The notes: a model not told the origin generated them from the sequence alone. A stretch of DNA of 5,567 nucleotides from an uncultured Solirubrobacteraceae bacterium (GCA_955652215.1 CATPAX010000282.1:1-5567), one strand, 5' to 3'; shown: positions 1 through 5,354, counted from the first letter of the stretch. Program-made: numbers and translations.

Positions 1-572
1 AGGATCGGACCGAGGGGTCCGCGCTGCGAGGCCGCGATCCCTACCTCGAGCCCTTGCTGAGTCAGCCGATCGACCGTCTCGGGGATCGAGCACACCGACG
101 AGTGCACGAGCATCAGCACCCCGCCGCTGCGCAGGTGCGAAGTCGCCCGCGCGCAGATCCGATCGATGAACATCCGTCCCCGCGGCCCGGCCTCCCAGGC
201 GCGCGCCCGGCCCTGCCCCGGGGCTTCACCGGGCCCGGGCAAATACGGCGGGTTACTGACGATGTAGTCGAAGCGCCGCCCGGCGACCGCGTCGAACAGG
301 TCGCCGCGCGCGGTCCTGACCCGTACGCCGTTGAGGAGCGCGTTCGCCTGGACCGCCGCGAGGGACGGCCAGTGGACATCGACCGCTGTCACGCGGGCGC
401 CTTGCGACGCGGCGCTCAGCCCCAGAAACCCGCTGCCGGCACACAGGTCGAGCACGCTCGTATGTGGCCCGAGCGCCTCTTGACGCAGGCACTGGGCGAG
501 CATTACGGCGTCGCTGGGTGGTTGGAAGACTCCCGGGATGGGCAGAAGCCGCACGCCGTGAACGCTTCCCAC
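1..572 (-). CDS. HemK2/PrmC-type SAM-dependent methyltransferase, 3' end beyond window
   Basis: This is a class I SAM-dependent methyltransferase of the HemK/PrmC-related group, which N-methylates glutamine or other polar side chains on proteins. The frame is open from 572 down to the window edge, so about 190 residues are visible and the C-terminus is missing. The N-terminus reads LLPIPGVFQPPSDAVMLA, like the 'GVFxPxSDT' opening of the family. Motif I is VLDLCAGSGFLGL (about residues 40-52), the acidic end of strand 2 is VTAVDV (61-66), and motif IV is IVSNPPYLPG (104-113). NPPY is the catalytic signature that holds the amide substrate. The preferred start is the GTG at 572-570 because GAGGA lies about 7 bases upstream of it. 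A second GTG at 554-552 is the alternative. The gene is divergent from the ligase, and the two starts overlap or nearly touch. The substrate cannot be deduced; a release factor is possible, but dedicated PrmC usually carries an extra N-terminal domain that is absent here. Confidence 0.88.
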   Translation of the reverse strand, partial: MGSVHGVRLLPIPGVFQPPSDAVMLAQCLRQEALGPHTSVLDLCAGSGFLGLSAASQGARVTAVDVHWPSLAAVQANALLNGVRVRTARGDLFDAVAGRRFDYIVSNPPYLPGPGEAPGQGRARAWEAGPRGRMFIDRICARATSHLRSGGVLMLVHSSVCSIPETVDRLTQQGLEVGIAASQRGPLGPI

Positions 573-1703
573 CCAAGTGTCCTCGAAACGCTTGGTCGCG
601 CAGCCGATGTCCTGCGCGCCGCCTTTGACGGCGCTCCCACCTACACGGTCGGAGTGGAGGAGGAGGTGATGCTGCTCTCGCCGCGGGATCTCGGTCTGGC
701 GCCAGTCGTGACGGAGGTGCTCGAGCGGACGGGCGGAGATCCGCGCTTCAAGCTCGAGCTGCCGGCGTCCCAGCTCGAGATCGTGTGCGAACCGGCGGTA
801 CACGTCGGCGCGATCGAAACGGCGCTGCGGCAAGCCAGGTCCGATCTGGTCGATCACTGCTCGGGGCTTGCCGCGCCCGCCGCGGCGGGGGTACATCCGT
901 TCAGCCCGGGAGTCGGGGAGCTCAACCGCCTCCCCCGGTATGAGCACCTGACACGCACCTATGGGCGGATTACGGGCCGCCAGCTTGTGTGCGCCCTGCA
1001 GGTGCATGTCGCGGTCGGCGACTCCGCTCGCGCGCTCGGTGTCTACAACGCACTGCGGTCATACCTGCCGCTGCTCGCCGCGCTGGCGGCAAATGGACCG
1101 TTCTACGAAGGGGCGGACACGGGGTTTGCCTCGGTGCGCCCAAAGCTCGGCGAACTGCTACCGCGTCAGGGGATCCCGCCTTCGTTCTCGAGCTGGGAGG
1201 CCTACGCGCGAGCACTGGGCCCCGAAACGACCGCGGGTACCTACCCGGAGCTCCGGACCTGGTGGTGGGAGCTCCGACCTCATCCCCGCTACGGGACCCT
1301 CGAGCTGCGCGTGCCCGACTCGCAGAGCACCGTAACCGATGCTGTCTCGATCGCCGCCGTCGCCCACTGCCTGGTGGCGTGGCTCGGGGATCGCCATGAC
1401 GCCGGCGACACGAGCGCAACCGAGCTGAGCTGGCGGATCGAGCAGAACCGCTGGTCGGCCGCGCGTTACGGTGTGGAGGGGACGATGATCGACTTCCAGA
1501 CCGGCGAGCGCCGCCCGACGCGCACGTTGCTGTACGAGCTCCTCGACGCGCTCAGCGCAGCCGCATCGCGGCTACAAGCGAGTAGCGCAATCGCGCGGAC
1601 CCGCGAGCTGATCAAGGCCAACGGGGCGATCCGGCAGCGTCGCGCGGCAGCCGGCGATGCCCGCGCCGCGGCTCGGTGGCTGGCCGAGCGCTTCCAGGAA
1701 TGA
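558..1703 (+). CDS. YbdK-type carboxylate-amine ligase (GCS2 family)
   Basis: This is an ATP-dependent carboxylate-amine ligase of the glutamate-cysteine ligase type 2 family (YbdK group), expected to be cytosolic and to join an acidic amino acid to an amine. Visible signatures are VGVEEEVMLL (residues 31-40, acidic metal/ATP-binding strand), KLELPASQLEI (65-75), LVCALQVHVAVG (143-154, the 'xVHVG' strand) and YGTLELRVPDSQ (245-256), matching the 'xxxxEfRixD' core near the end of the fold. The length of 381 aa is close to the usual 360-380. The GTG at 558 is chosen because similarity begins at LRAAFDGAPTYTVGVEEE. The same frame stays open for 168 further codons upstream, but that stretch lies antisense to the methyltransferase and reads as low-complexity Arg/Pro. 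No strong Shine-Dalgarno sequence is seen; TTG at 522 is an alternative start. The actual substrates are unknown: some family members act in glutathione, mycothiol, ergothioneine or coenzyme pathways. Confidence 0.87.
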   Translation: MNASHPSVLETLGRAADVLRAAFDGAPTYTVGVEEEVMLLSPRDLGLAPVVTEVLERTGGDPRFKLELPASQLEIVCEPAVHVGAIETALRQARSDLVDHCSGLAAPAAAGVHPFSPGVGELNRLPRYEHLTRTYGRITGRQLVCALQVHVAVGDSARALGVYNALRSYLPLLAALAANGPFYEGADTGFASVRPKLGELLPRQGIPPSFSSWEAYARALGPETTAGTYPELRTWWWELRPHPRYGTLELRVPDSQSTVTDAVSIAAVAHCLVAWLGDRHDAGDTSATELSWRIEQNRWSAARYGVEGTMIDFQTGERRPTRTLLYELLDALSAAASRLQASSAIARTRELIKANGAIRQRRAAAGDARAAARWLAERFQE

Positions 1704-1724
1704 TCACCGGGGTAGGTGTGGGAC

Positions 1725-2756
1725 ATGCCTGAGATGCCCTCGCCGCGCGGCGAGATCAGCGAGCTGGTGCTGCGGTCGCTGCGGGAGGAGGTTCACGCAA
1801 TGCGGGACGTGACACCCAGGAGCGTGGAGGACCCGCTCACCGACGAGGATCTTCAGCTGGCGCTGTATCTCTGCTACGAGCTGCACTACAGGGGTCTATC
1901 CGGTGTCAATGAGCGGTGGGAGTGGGAGCCTTCCTTGCTCGCACTGCGGGGGCATCTCGAGCGCCAGTTCGAGGCGGCGCTGTGCGAGAAGGTGTCGACC
2001 ATGAACGGGCACGTTCCCGCGGAGGAGATCGACCTTGCGCTTCGCGAAGTGGCAGACGCCGGCGGCCCTGGCGGACTGTCTGCGTTCATTCGCTCGCGCG
2101 CCTCGATCGATCAGGTTCGCGAGTTTCTCGTTCACCGCTCCGCGTATCAGCTCAAGGAGGCTGATCCACACTCGTGGGCGATCCCGCGTCTGTGGGGTGC
2201 CCCTAAGGCCGCCCTGGTCGAGGTTCAGGCTGACGAATATGGGGGTGGTCGCACGGAGTGGATTCATGCCGACCTGTTCGGCCGAGCGATGCGTGCGGTT
2301 GGCCTTGATTCGAGTTACGGTGCGTACCTCGAGGTAATCCCGGGTTTCACCTTGGCCACGGTGAACCTGATGTCACTGTTTGGCCTACACCGCCGGCTTC
2401 GGGGCGCGATCGTCGGGCACCTCGCGCTCCTCGAGATGACCTCGTCGATTCCGAACCGGCGCTACGGCGATGGGCTGCGGAGGCTCGGGCTCGGGAAAGA
2501 CGCGACACTGTTCTTCGACGAGCACGTCGAGGCGGACGCTGTGCACGAGAACATCGCCGCGGTTGATCTGGCGGGCGGGTTGGTTCGCCAGGACCCGGCT
2601 GCCAGCGTGATGGTGATGTGGGGGGCACGCGCGCTGGCACACCTTGACGAGTGCTGGGCGGGGCGGCTGCTTGAGGCCTGGCGGCTGGGAGAGAGCTCGC
2701 TGCTCAGACCGGTAGCGCCGGCTTCAGAGCCTCCAGTTCGTCTGCGCGCTGTCTAG
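1725..2756 (+). CDS. Iron-containing redox enzyme family protein (heme-oxygenase-like diiron fold)
   Basis: This predicted cytosolic helical protein belongs to the heme-oxygenase-like diiron oxidase/oxygenase superfamily (Haem_oxygenase_2-type), whose members use two irons and O2 to oxidise varied substrates. From the ATG at 1725 it is 343 aa. Conserved blocks are YELHYRG (near residue 52), REFLVHRSAYQLKEADPH (132-149), EVQADEYGGG (166-175), EWIHADLF (178-185), GHLALLEMTSS (231-241) and FFDEHVEADAVHE (263-275). The Glu/His/Asp residues in the EFLVH, DEYGGG and DEHVEADAVHE blocks are the likely iron ligands. The assignment comes from remembered family patterns, not an alignment. An in-frame GTG at 1716 would add three residues. 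ATG 1725 is preferred because AGGTG sits 6 bases ahead of it. The gene starts about 20 bp after the ligase stop, so co-transcription is plausible. It ends 6 bp from the convergent CDGSH gene. The substrate is unknown. Confidence 0.85.
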   Translation: MPEMPSPRGEISELVLRSLREEVHAMRDVTPRSVEDPLTDEDLQLALYLCYELHYRGLSGVNERWEWEPSLLALRGHLERQFEAALCEKVSTMNGHVPAEEIDLALREVADAGGPGGLSAFIRSRASIDQVREFLVHRSAYQLKEADPHSWAIPRLWGAPKAALVEVQADEYGGGRTEWIHADLFGRAMRAVGLDSSYGAYLEVIPGFTLATVNLMSLFGLHRRLRGAIVGHLALLEMTSSIPNRRYGDGLRRLGLGKDATLFFDEHVEADAVHENIAAVDLAGGLVRQDPAASVMVMWGARALAHLDECWAGRLLEAWRLGESSLLRPVAPASEPPVRLRAV

Positions 2757-2763
2757 CGACAGC
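2748..2763. terminator. Small hairpin spanning the convergent stop codons (possible bidirectional terminator)
   Basis: GCTGTC and GACAGC form a perfect 6-bp stem with loop TAGC. The loop holds most of the stop codon of the diiron protein, and the right arm runs into the stop codon of the minus-strand CDGSH gene. No T-tract follows on either strand, so intrinsic termination is doubtful. The position between two convergent genes is the main argument. Confidence 0.3.
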
Positions 2764-2978
2764 TACGAAGTTGGCTTCCCGGCCGCACGGAACCCGATCA
2801 GCTTGTGGGTGCCGTCGCACAATGGCCTGATTCGAGACTTGCCACACCTGCATAAGGCGACGGTTGCGCGCTGCGATTCGATCGTTTCCCCATCGGCGTC
2901 GAGTAGCTCAAACGGCCCGCGGACGAGCAGGGGCCCGTCTCTATATGGCGTGATAACGACTGTTTCCTTCGAACGCAT
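2763..2978 (-). CDS. CDGSH iron-sulfur domain protein
   Basis: This small protein of 71 aa carries the complete CDGSH [2Fe-2S] motif: CRCGKSRIRPLCDGTH, matching C-x-C-x2-[ST]-x3-P-x-C-D-G-[ST]-H with three Cys and one His as cluster ligands, as in mitoNEET-type proteins. Such proteins handle electrons or iron-sulfur clusters. The preceding strand region, TPYRDGPLLVRGPFELLDADG, is the usual N-terminal half of short actinobacterial CDGSH proteins. ATG 2978 is preferred because GGAG lies 9 bases upstream and because family similarity begins at once. An in-frame ATG at 3026 would add 16 residues, but it has no good ribosome site and sits directly on a putative -10 element, so a transcript from that promoter would not contain it. 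The gene is convergent with the diiron protein and divergent from the small membrane protein genes. A role as electron or cluster partner of the diiron protein is inference from position. Confidence 0.9.
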   Translation of the reverse strand: MRSKETVVITPYRDGPLLVRGPFELLDADGETIESQRATVALCRCGKSRIRPLCDGTHKLIGFRAAGKPTS

Positions 2979-3015
2979 GTGACATGTCTCCACACGGACC
3001 TCAGGCGGCCCGAGC

Positions 3016-3041
3016 GTTTTGCCCATTTACCCGCCGGGTAG
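3016..3041 (+). promoter_or_regulatory. Putative SigB/SigF-type promoter of the small membrane protein genes
   Basis: GTTTTG (3016-3021), then 14 bp, then GGGTAG (3036-3041) closely fits the GTTTaa-N12-15-GGGtAt pattern recognised by SigB/SigF-family sigma factors. It would begin a transcript near 3048, about 48 bases before the GTG at 3096. The call rests on motif reading; GGGTA alone is frequent in this GC-rich DNA, so the paired -35 is what matters. Confidence 0.5.
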
Positions 3042-3051
3042 ACCTCTGAAC
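3027..3051 (-). promoter_or_regulatory. Putative SigB/SigF-type promoter of the CDGSH gene
   Basis: Read on the minus strand, GTTCAG (3051-3046), 13 bp, GGGTAA (3032-3027) resembles the SigB/SigF pattern, with 4 of 6 matches in the -35 to GTTTAA. A transcript would begin near 3020, giving a leader of roughly 40 bases to ATG 2978. It interleaves with the promoter on the plus strand. Confidence 0.4.
3028..3040. repeat. 13-bp palindrome carrying GGGTA on both strands
   Basis: TACCCG-C-CGGGTA is a perfect inverted repeat with a single-base centre. Each arm provides the GGGTA core of one of the two divergent -10 elements. It could also be, or overlap with, a dimeric regulator's operator. Confidence 0.6.
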
Positions 3052-3095
3052 CAGGAAGCGAAAGTCAATCCAAGCGAAAGTAAAGGAGAGTCTCT

Positions 3096-3227
3096 GTGCT
3101 TCTGGCTCTGATAGTTCTGTTGGTGGTCCTGGCAGTAGTCGGTGGCCTCGTTGTGCATCCGCTGCTGTTCCTGCTGGCTCTTCTGGCGGTGCTGGTGTTC
3201 TTTGGCGGTCGGCGGCACGCGCTATAG
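3096..3227 (+). CDS. Small hydrophobic membrane protein (43 aa)
   Basis: This short ORF starts with GTG and has a strong Shine-Dalgarno sequence (AGGAG in TAAAGGAGAG, about 7 bases upstream). The product is almost wholly hydrophobic: MLLALIVLLVVLAVVGGLVV, a His-Pro, a second hydrophobic run of about 17 residues, then GGRRHAL. It is either one long or two short membrane segments with a positively charged C-terminal tail, which suggests a cytoplasmic C-terminus. The layout resembles the short 'hydrophobic protein'/Lmo0937-like stress-associated membrane proteins, but this is a resemblance only. It is followed 33 bp later by the 102-aa membrane protein, probably on the same transcript, and is preceded by a putative SigB/SigF-type promoter. 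Its function is not known. Confidence 0.75.
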   Translation: MLLALIVLLVVLAVVGGLVVHPLLFLLALLAVLVFFGGRRHAL

Positions 3228-3260
3228 CGGGTCGCAGCCAAAGACTGGAGTTGACTTGAA

Positions 3261-3569
3261 ATGCTGATCGCGATTGCTCGCGTCATACGCTTTGTGGCTG
3301 TCGCGGTCGCTGCGGTAATCGCTGCGGCGATTGTTCTCCGGCTGATCGGTGCAAATCCGGCTAACTCGATTGTCAGCGATCTCCACGACGCCGGGCAGAC
3401 ACTTGCCGGGCCGTTCAAGAACCTGTTCTCGATCAACAACGGGACTACGGCGATGGCGGTCAATTGGGGCTTGGCGGCAGTCGTGTACCTGGTGGTCGGG
3501 GGTTTCCTGGCCTCGGCGATCGGACGGGCTTCACCCCGCGGGGTCCGCTCCGTCGGTCCCGCTGTTTGA
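3261..3569 (+). CDS. Two-helix membrane protein, unknown function (102 aa)
   Basis: The protein has two hydrophobic segments, about residues 3-29 (IAIARVIRFVAVAVAAVIAA and following) and about 66-87 (MAVNWGLAAVVYLVVGGFLA and following). They are joined by a soluble stretch with SIVSDLHDAGQTLAGPFKNLF and NNGTTA. The C-terminus is short and basic (SPRGVRS). The pattern 'N-S-V-S-x-H-D-A ... L-A-G-P-F ... K/N ... A-V-N-W-G-x-A-A-V-V-Y' is familiar from small hypothetical membrane proteins of actinobacteria, but no function is known to me. TGGAG lies 10 bases before the ATG. It is the second gene of a likely two-gene unit behind the 43-aa protein and is followed by a terminator-like hairpin. Confidence 0.82.
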   Translation: MLIAIARVIRFVAVAVAAVIAAAIVLRLIGANPANSIVSDLHDAGQTLAGPFKNLFSINNGTTAMAVNWGLAAVVYLVVGGFLASAIGRASPRGVRSVGPAV

Positions 3570-3577
3570 CCTAGCGC

Positions 3578-3605
3578 CAGCGTGGCGGTTCTAACCGCCG
3601 CGCTG
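3578..3605 (+). terminator. Terminator-like hairpin after the small membrane protein genes
   Basis: CAGCGTGGCGGT pairs with ACCGCCGCGCTG to form a 12-bp stem with one T-G wobble and the 4-base loop TCTA. It begins 8 bases after the stop codon of the 102-aa membrane protein. No T-tract follows; GC-rich hairpins without a U-run are common at actinobacterial gene ends. It separates this unit from the sigma factor gene. Confidence 0.55.
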
Positions 3606-3628
3606 TCCGCGCGTCCGCGCGTCCGCGC
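3605..3628. repeat. Tandem repeat, three perfect copies of GTCCGCGC
   Basis: Three exact, adjacent 8-bp copies follow the hairpin directly and end about 22 bases before the sigma promoter. The function is unknown. Replication slippage, an operator array or chance in GC-rich DNA are all possible. Confidence 0.85.
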
Positions 3629-3650
3629 GAGAACATCGATCACACACTAG

Positions 3651-3675
3651 GCTTGATTTACGCGCCCAGGGGTAT
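3651..3675 (+). promoter_or_regulatory. Putative autoregulatory SigB/SigF-type promoter of the sigma gene
   Basis: GCTTGA (3651-3656), 13 bp, GGGTAT (3670-3675): the -10 is an exact match and the -35 matches 4 of 6 to GTTTAA. Transcription would begin near 3682, just before the sigma gene's preferred start at 3700. Self-transcription is usual for stress sigma factors of this family. A housekeeping reading, TTGATT with TATAGG, has a 14-bp spacer and is too tight. Confidence 0.55.
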
Positions 3676-3686
3676 AGGGACCCCAT

Positions 3687-3690
3687 GGAG
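3687..3690 (+). promoter_or_regulatory. Ribosome binding site that decides the sigma factor start
   Basis: GGAG lies 9 bases upstream of ATG 3700. The upstream in-frame ATG at 3685 has no ribosome site and would fall only about 3 bases after the predicted transcription start. Confidence 0.5.
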
Positions 3691-3699
3691 CGTCTGGCC

Positions 3700-4455
3700 A
3701 TGCCTCGCACCGACTCCAACGAGCTGTTCGTCCGTTGGCAGAAGCATGGCGATCAGCGGGCGCGTGAGGAGCTGGTCGACCGGTTCCTGCCATTGGCGCG
3801 CAAGCTTGCGCGTCGGTACGCCGGGCCACGAGAGCCGTTCGAGGACCTGATGCAGGTCGCAAGCCTCGGCCTGGTCAAGGCGGTTGACCGATTCGACATC
3901 CAGCGGGGGACTGCGTTCTCGTCGTTCGCGGTTCCGACGATCCTCGGTGAGCTGAAGCGCTACTTCCGCGACCTCGGCTGGTCTGTCCACGTCCCGCGCG
4001 GGGCCCAGGAGCAAGCGCTGAAGGTCGAGGAGGCACAGCAGCAGCTCACCACTAAGACGGGCCGCCCGCCCAGTGTCCAGGAGCTTGCGCAGTTCCTGGA
4101 GATGAGCATGGACGACGTCCTTGACGCCCTCGAGACCGCAAGTGCTCACCACTCGACTTCGCTCGATGCTCCGCGCGACGACGGCGAGGAGGAGTCGGGC
4201 TCGCTGGCAGACGCTTTCGGTAAGGAAGATGAGCGGTTCGAGCTGGTCGAAGCGAGTGCAACGATCTCCGCGGCCGCTCGTGAGCTGTCCGGACGCGAGC
4301 GCCGGGTACTGGTCCTGCGTTTCGTCGAGGACATGACCCAGACCCAGATCGCTGAGCAGATCGGTGTCTCGCAGATGCAGGTTTCGCGGATACTGCGCCG
4401 TGCGTTGGCTCGGTTGCGCGAGCTGACTGACGACGACGATCTGCTAGAGCGCTGA
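3700..4455 (+). CDS. RNA polymerase sigma factor, SigB/SigF/SigG subfamily
   Basis: This is an alternative sigma-70 (group 3) factor that directs core RNA polymerase to stress or development promoters. From ATG 3700 it has 251 aa, the usual size for this subfamily. Region 2 covers about residues 23-92, including PFEDLMQVASLGLVKAVDRF (core binding) and TAFSSFAVPTILGELKRYFR (-10 recognition). Region 3 is about 96-145 (VPRGAQEQALKVEEAQQQL and following, through GRPPSVQELAQFLEMS). Region 4 is about 194-241, with the helix-turn-helix MTQTQIAEQIGVSQMQVSRI, for -35 recognition. It ends in an acidic DDDD tract. There is no ECF-type or region 1.1 sequence. The anti-sigma ATPase follows 27 bp downstream, so the two are probably translated from one message. 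The in-frame ATG at 3685 would add five residues; the ribosome site and the promoter position favour 3700. SigF versus SigB naming cannot be settled from sequence alone. Confidence 0.95.
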   Translation: MPRTDSNELFVRWQKHGDQRAREELVDRFLPLARKLARRYAGPREPFEDLMQVASLGLVKAVDRFDIQRGTAFSSFAVPTILGELKRYFRDLGWSVHVPRGAQEQALKVEEAQQQLTTKTGRPPSVQELAQFLEMSMDDVLDALETASAHHSTSLDAPRDDGEEESGSLADAFGKEDERFELVEASATISAAARELSGRERRVLVLRFVEDMTQTQIAEQIGVSQMQVSRILRRALARLRELTDDDDLLER

Positions 4456-4482
4456 GGCATCCTCGTCAGGGCCTGCACCGCT

Positions 4483-5346
4483 GTGGGCGCGATCGAGGAG
4501 TTTCCTGCAGTTCGCCTCGAGCTAGAGAGCACGCCTGAGTCTCCTTCGCTCGTTCGCGGCGCGCTGAGTGCCGTGGGGGAGCAGGTCGCGCTCGGTCCGC
4601 AGCTTCTCGACGATGTCAAGACGGCGGCCACGGAAGCTTGCAATAACGTCGTCACGCATGCCTACCGCGGATCGCCGGGACCGTTGTCAGTCTGCATGTA
4701 CCTGGAGCCTGGCTCACTGGAGCTCGTGGTTCGCGACTACGGGCTCGGGATCGATGAGCTTCCCGAGGACGAGCGGGAGCGCGGCGTGGGTGTGCCGATC
4801 ATCCAGGCGCTCGCCCGCGAGGCAACATTCCGCAGCTGTGACGATGGCGGCATGGAGGTGAGGATGCAGTTCGCCGTGCCGGCCGGCGACGAAGATCTCC
4901 TCCCGCAAGCACCCGCCGCTGCCCCCGACGATGAGTGGATCAGCCGTTTCTCCGGCGACGCCGTGGTCTCGCTCTCGCCCCTATCGCTGCTCGAGGGCGT
5001 CCTCGGGCGCCTGGCCCGCGCGCTGGCGGCGAGAGCCCGGTTCTCGCTCGACCGCTTCTCGGATGTTCACCTGGCGACTGATGTGATCGCCAGGCACGCG
5101 AACAATGCAGCGACGGGGGCCCGGATCGCGTTCGGCCTCTCGATCCAGACCAGGCACCTCGAGATGACGATCGGTCCATTTCGGAGCGGCACAGGCGCGG
5201 TGCTGTCACATCAGGCGCCGATCAGCGCGGCCGAGTCAACGCTAGGGCTACTCGCCGACGAGCTCGAGATCGTCAGCGCCAACGGGAGCGAGATGCTCCG
5301 GGTCGTGATCGACGAGCCGCCACCGCGGGCGGCGGTAGCGGGGTAG
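4483..5346 (+). CDS. RsbW-like anti-sigma ATPase with a second, degenerate ATPase-like domain
   Basis: The N-terminal half (about residues 8-130) is a Bergerat-fold (HATPase_c_2) anti-sigma kinase. It shows N-box ATEACNNVVTHAY (E51, N55), G1 box VRDYGLGID (D85, G87, G89) and G2 box ERGVGVPII (G101, G103). Such proteins bind and silence the sigma factor, and phosphorylate the STAS antagonist. An Ala/Pro-rich linker (about 131-153) joins a C-terminal half (about 155-281) that looks like a second copy: RFSLDRFSDVHLATDVIARH lines up with the N-box helix, LEMTIGPFRSGTG with the G1 strand, and LGLLADELEIVSANGSEMLR with the last helix and strand. Its catalytic Asn and DxGxG are absent, so it probably does not bind ATP. 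At 287 aa it is about twice the usual RsbW length. The GTG start is the only reasonable candidate before the N-box; its Shine-Dalgarno sequence is weak (AGGG, 12 bases off), so translational coupling to the sigma gene is likely. Confidence 0.9.
   Translation: MGAIEEFPAVRLELESTPESPSLVRGALSAVGEQVALGPQLLDDVKTAATEACNNVVTHAYRGSPGPLSVCMYLEPGSLELVVRDYGLGIDELPEDERERGVGVPIIQALAREATFRSCDDGGMEVRMQFAVPAGDEDLLPQAPAAAPDDEWISRFSGDAVVSLSPLSLLEGVLGRLARALAARARFSLDRFSDVHLATDVIARHANNAATGARIAFGLSIQTRHLEMTIGPFRSGTGAVLSHQAPISAAESTLGLLADELEIVSANGSEMLRVVIDEPPPRAAVAG
5317..5341 (+). terminator. GC-rich hairpin at the end of the anti-sigma gene
   Basis: CCGCCACCGC can pair with GCGGTAGCGG (10 bp, one mismatch, 5-base loop), ending 2 bases before the stop codon. 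There is no T-tract, and it lies inside coding sequence, so it may simply reflect Pro/Arg/Ala codons. The convergent STAS gene ends 8 bp further on, where a terminator would be useful. Confidence 0.25.
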
Positions 5347-5354
5347 CGCGCGCG

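Noticed and set aside
54..557. Extension of the ligase reading frame by 168 codons upstream
   Set aside because: The stretch is Arg/Pro-rich without family similarity and lies antisense to a well-supported methyltransferase with SAM and NPPY motifs; family similarity begins only after residue 168.
253..576. Minus-strand 107-residue frame with an ATG start at 576
   Set aside because: It is the wrong frame of the methyltransferase gene; the neighbouring frame on the same strand carries all the methyltransferase motifs.
970..1419. Long minus-strand and alternative plus-strand frames inside the ligase gene
   Set aside because: These are Arg-rich, low-complexity translations typical of shadow frames in GC-rich genes; no recognisable domain.
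1690..1715. SigB/SigF-type promoter (GCTTCC, 14 bp, GGGTAG) before the diiron enzyme gene
   Set aside because: The -35 matches only 3 of 6, and GGGTA occurs several times by chance in coding regions here (for example near 886, 1233 and 4305). The site would also leave almost no leader before ATG 1725.
3065..3643. 192-residue minus-strand frame across the small membrane protein genes
   Set aside because: It has Thr/Ala/Arg-rich composition without domain features, and it is antisense to two genes with good ribosome sites and membrane segments.
3653..3678. Housekeeping promoter TTGATT / TATAGG before the sigma gene
   Set aside because: The spacer is only 14 bp, whereas the overlapping GCTTGA-N13-GGGTAT reading fits the SigB/SigF pattern better.
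4146..4655. 169-residue minus-strand frame across sigma and anti-sigma genes
   Set aside because: Ser/Arg-rich shadow opposite well-supported conserved coding sequence.
5340..5346. GGGTAG at the end of the anti-sigma gene as a promoter -10
   Set aside because: There is no GTTT-like element at the right distance, and no gene follows in that direction within the window.
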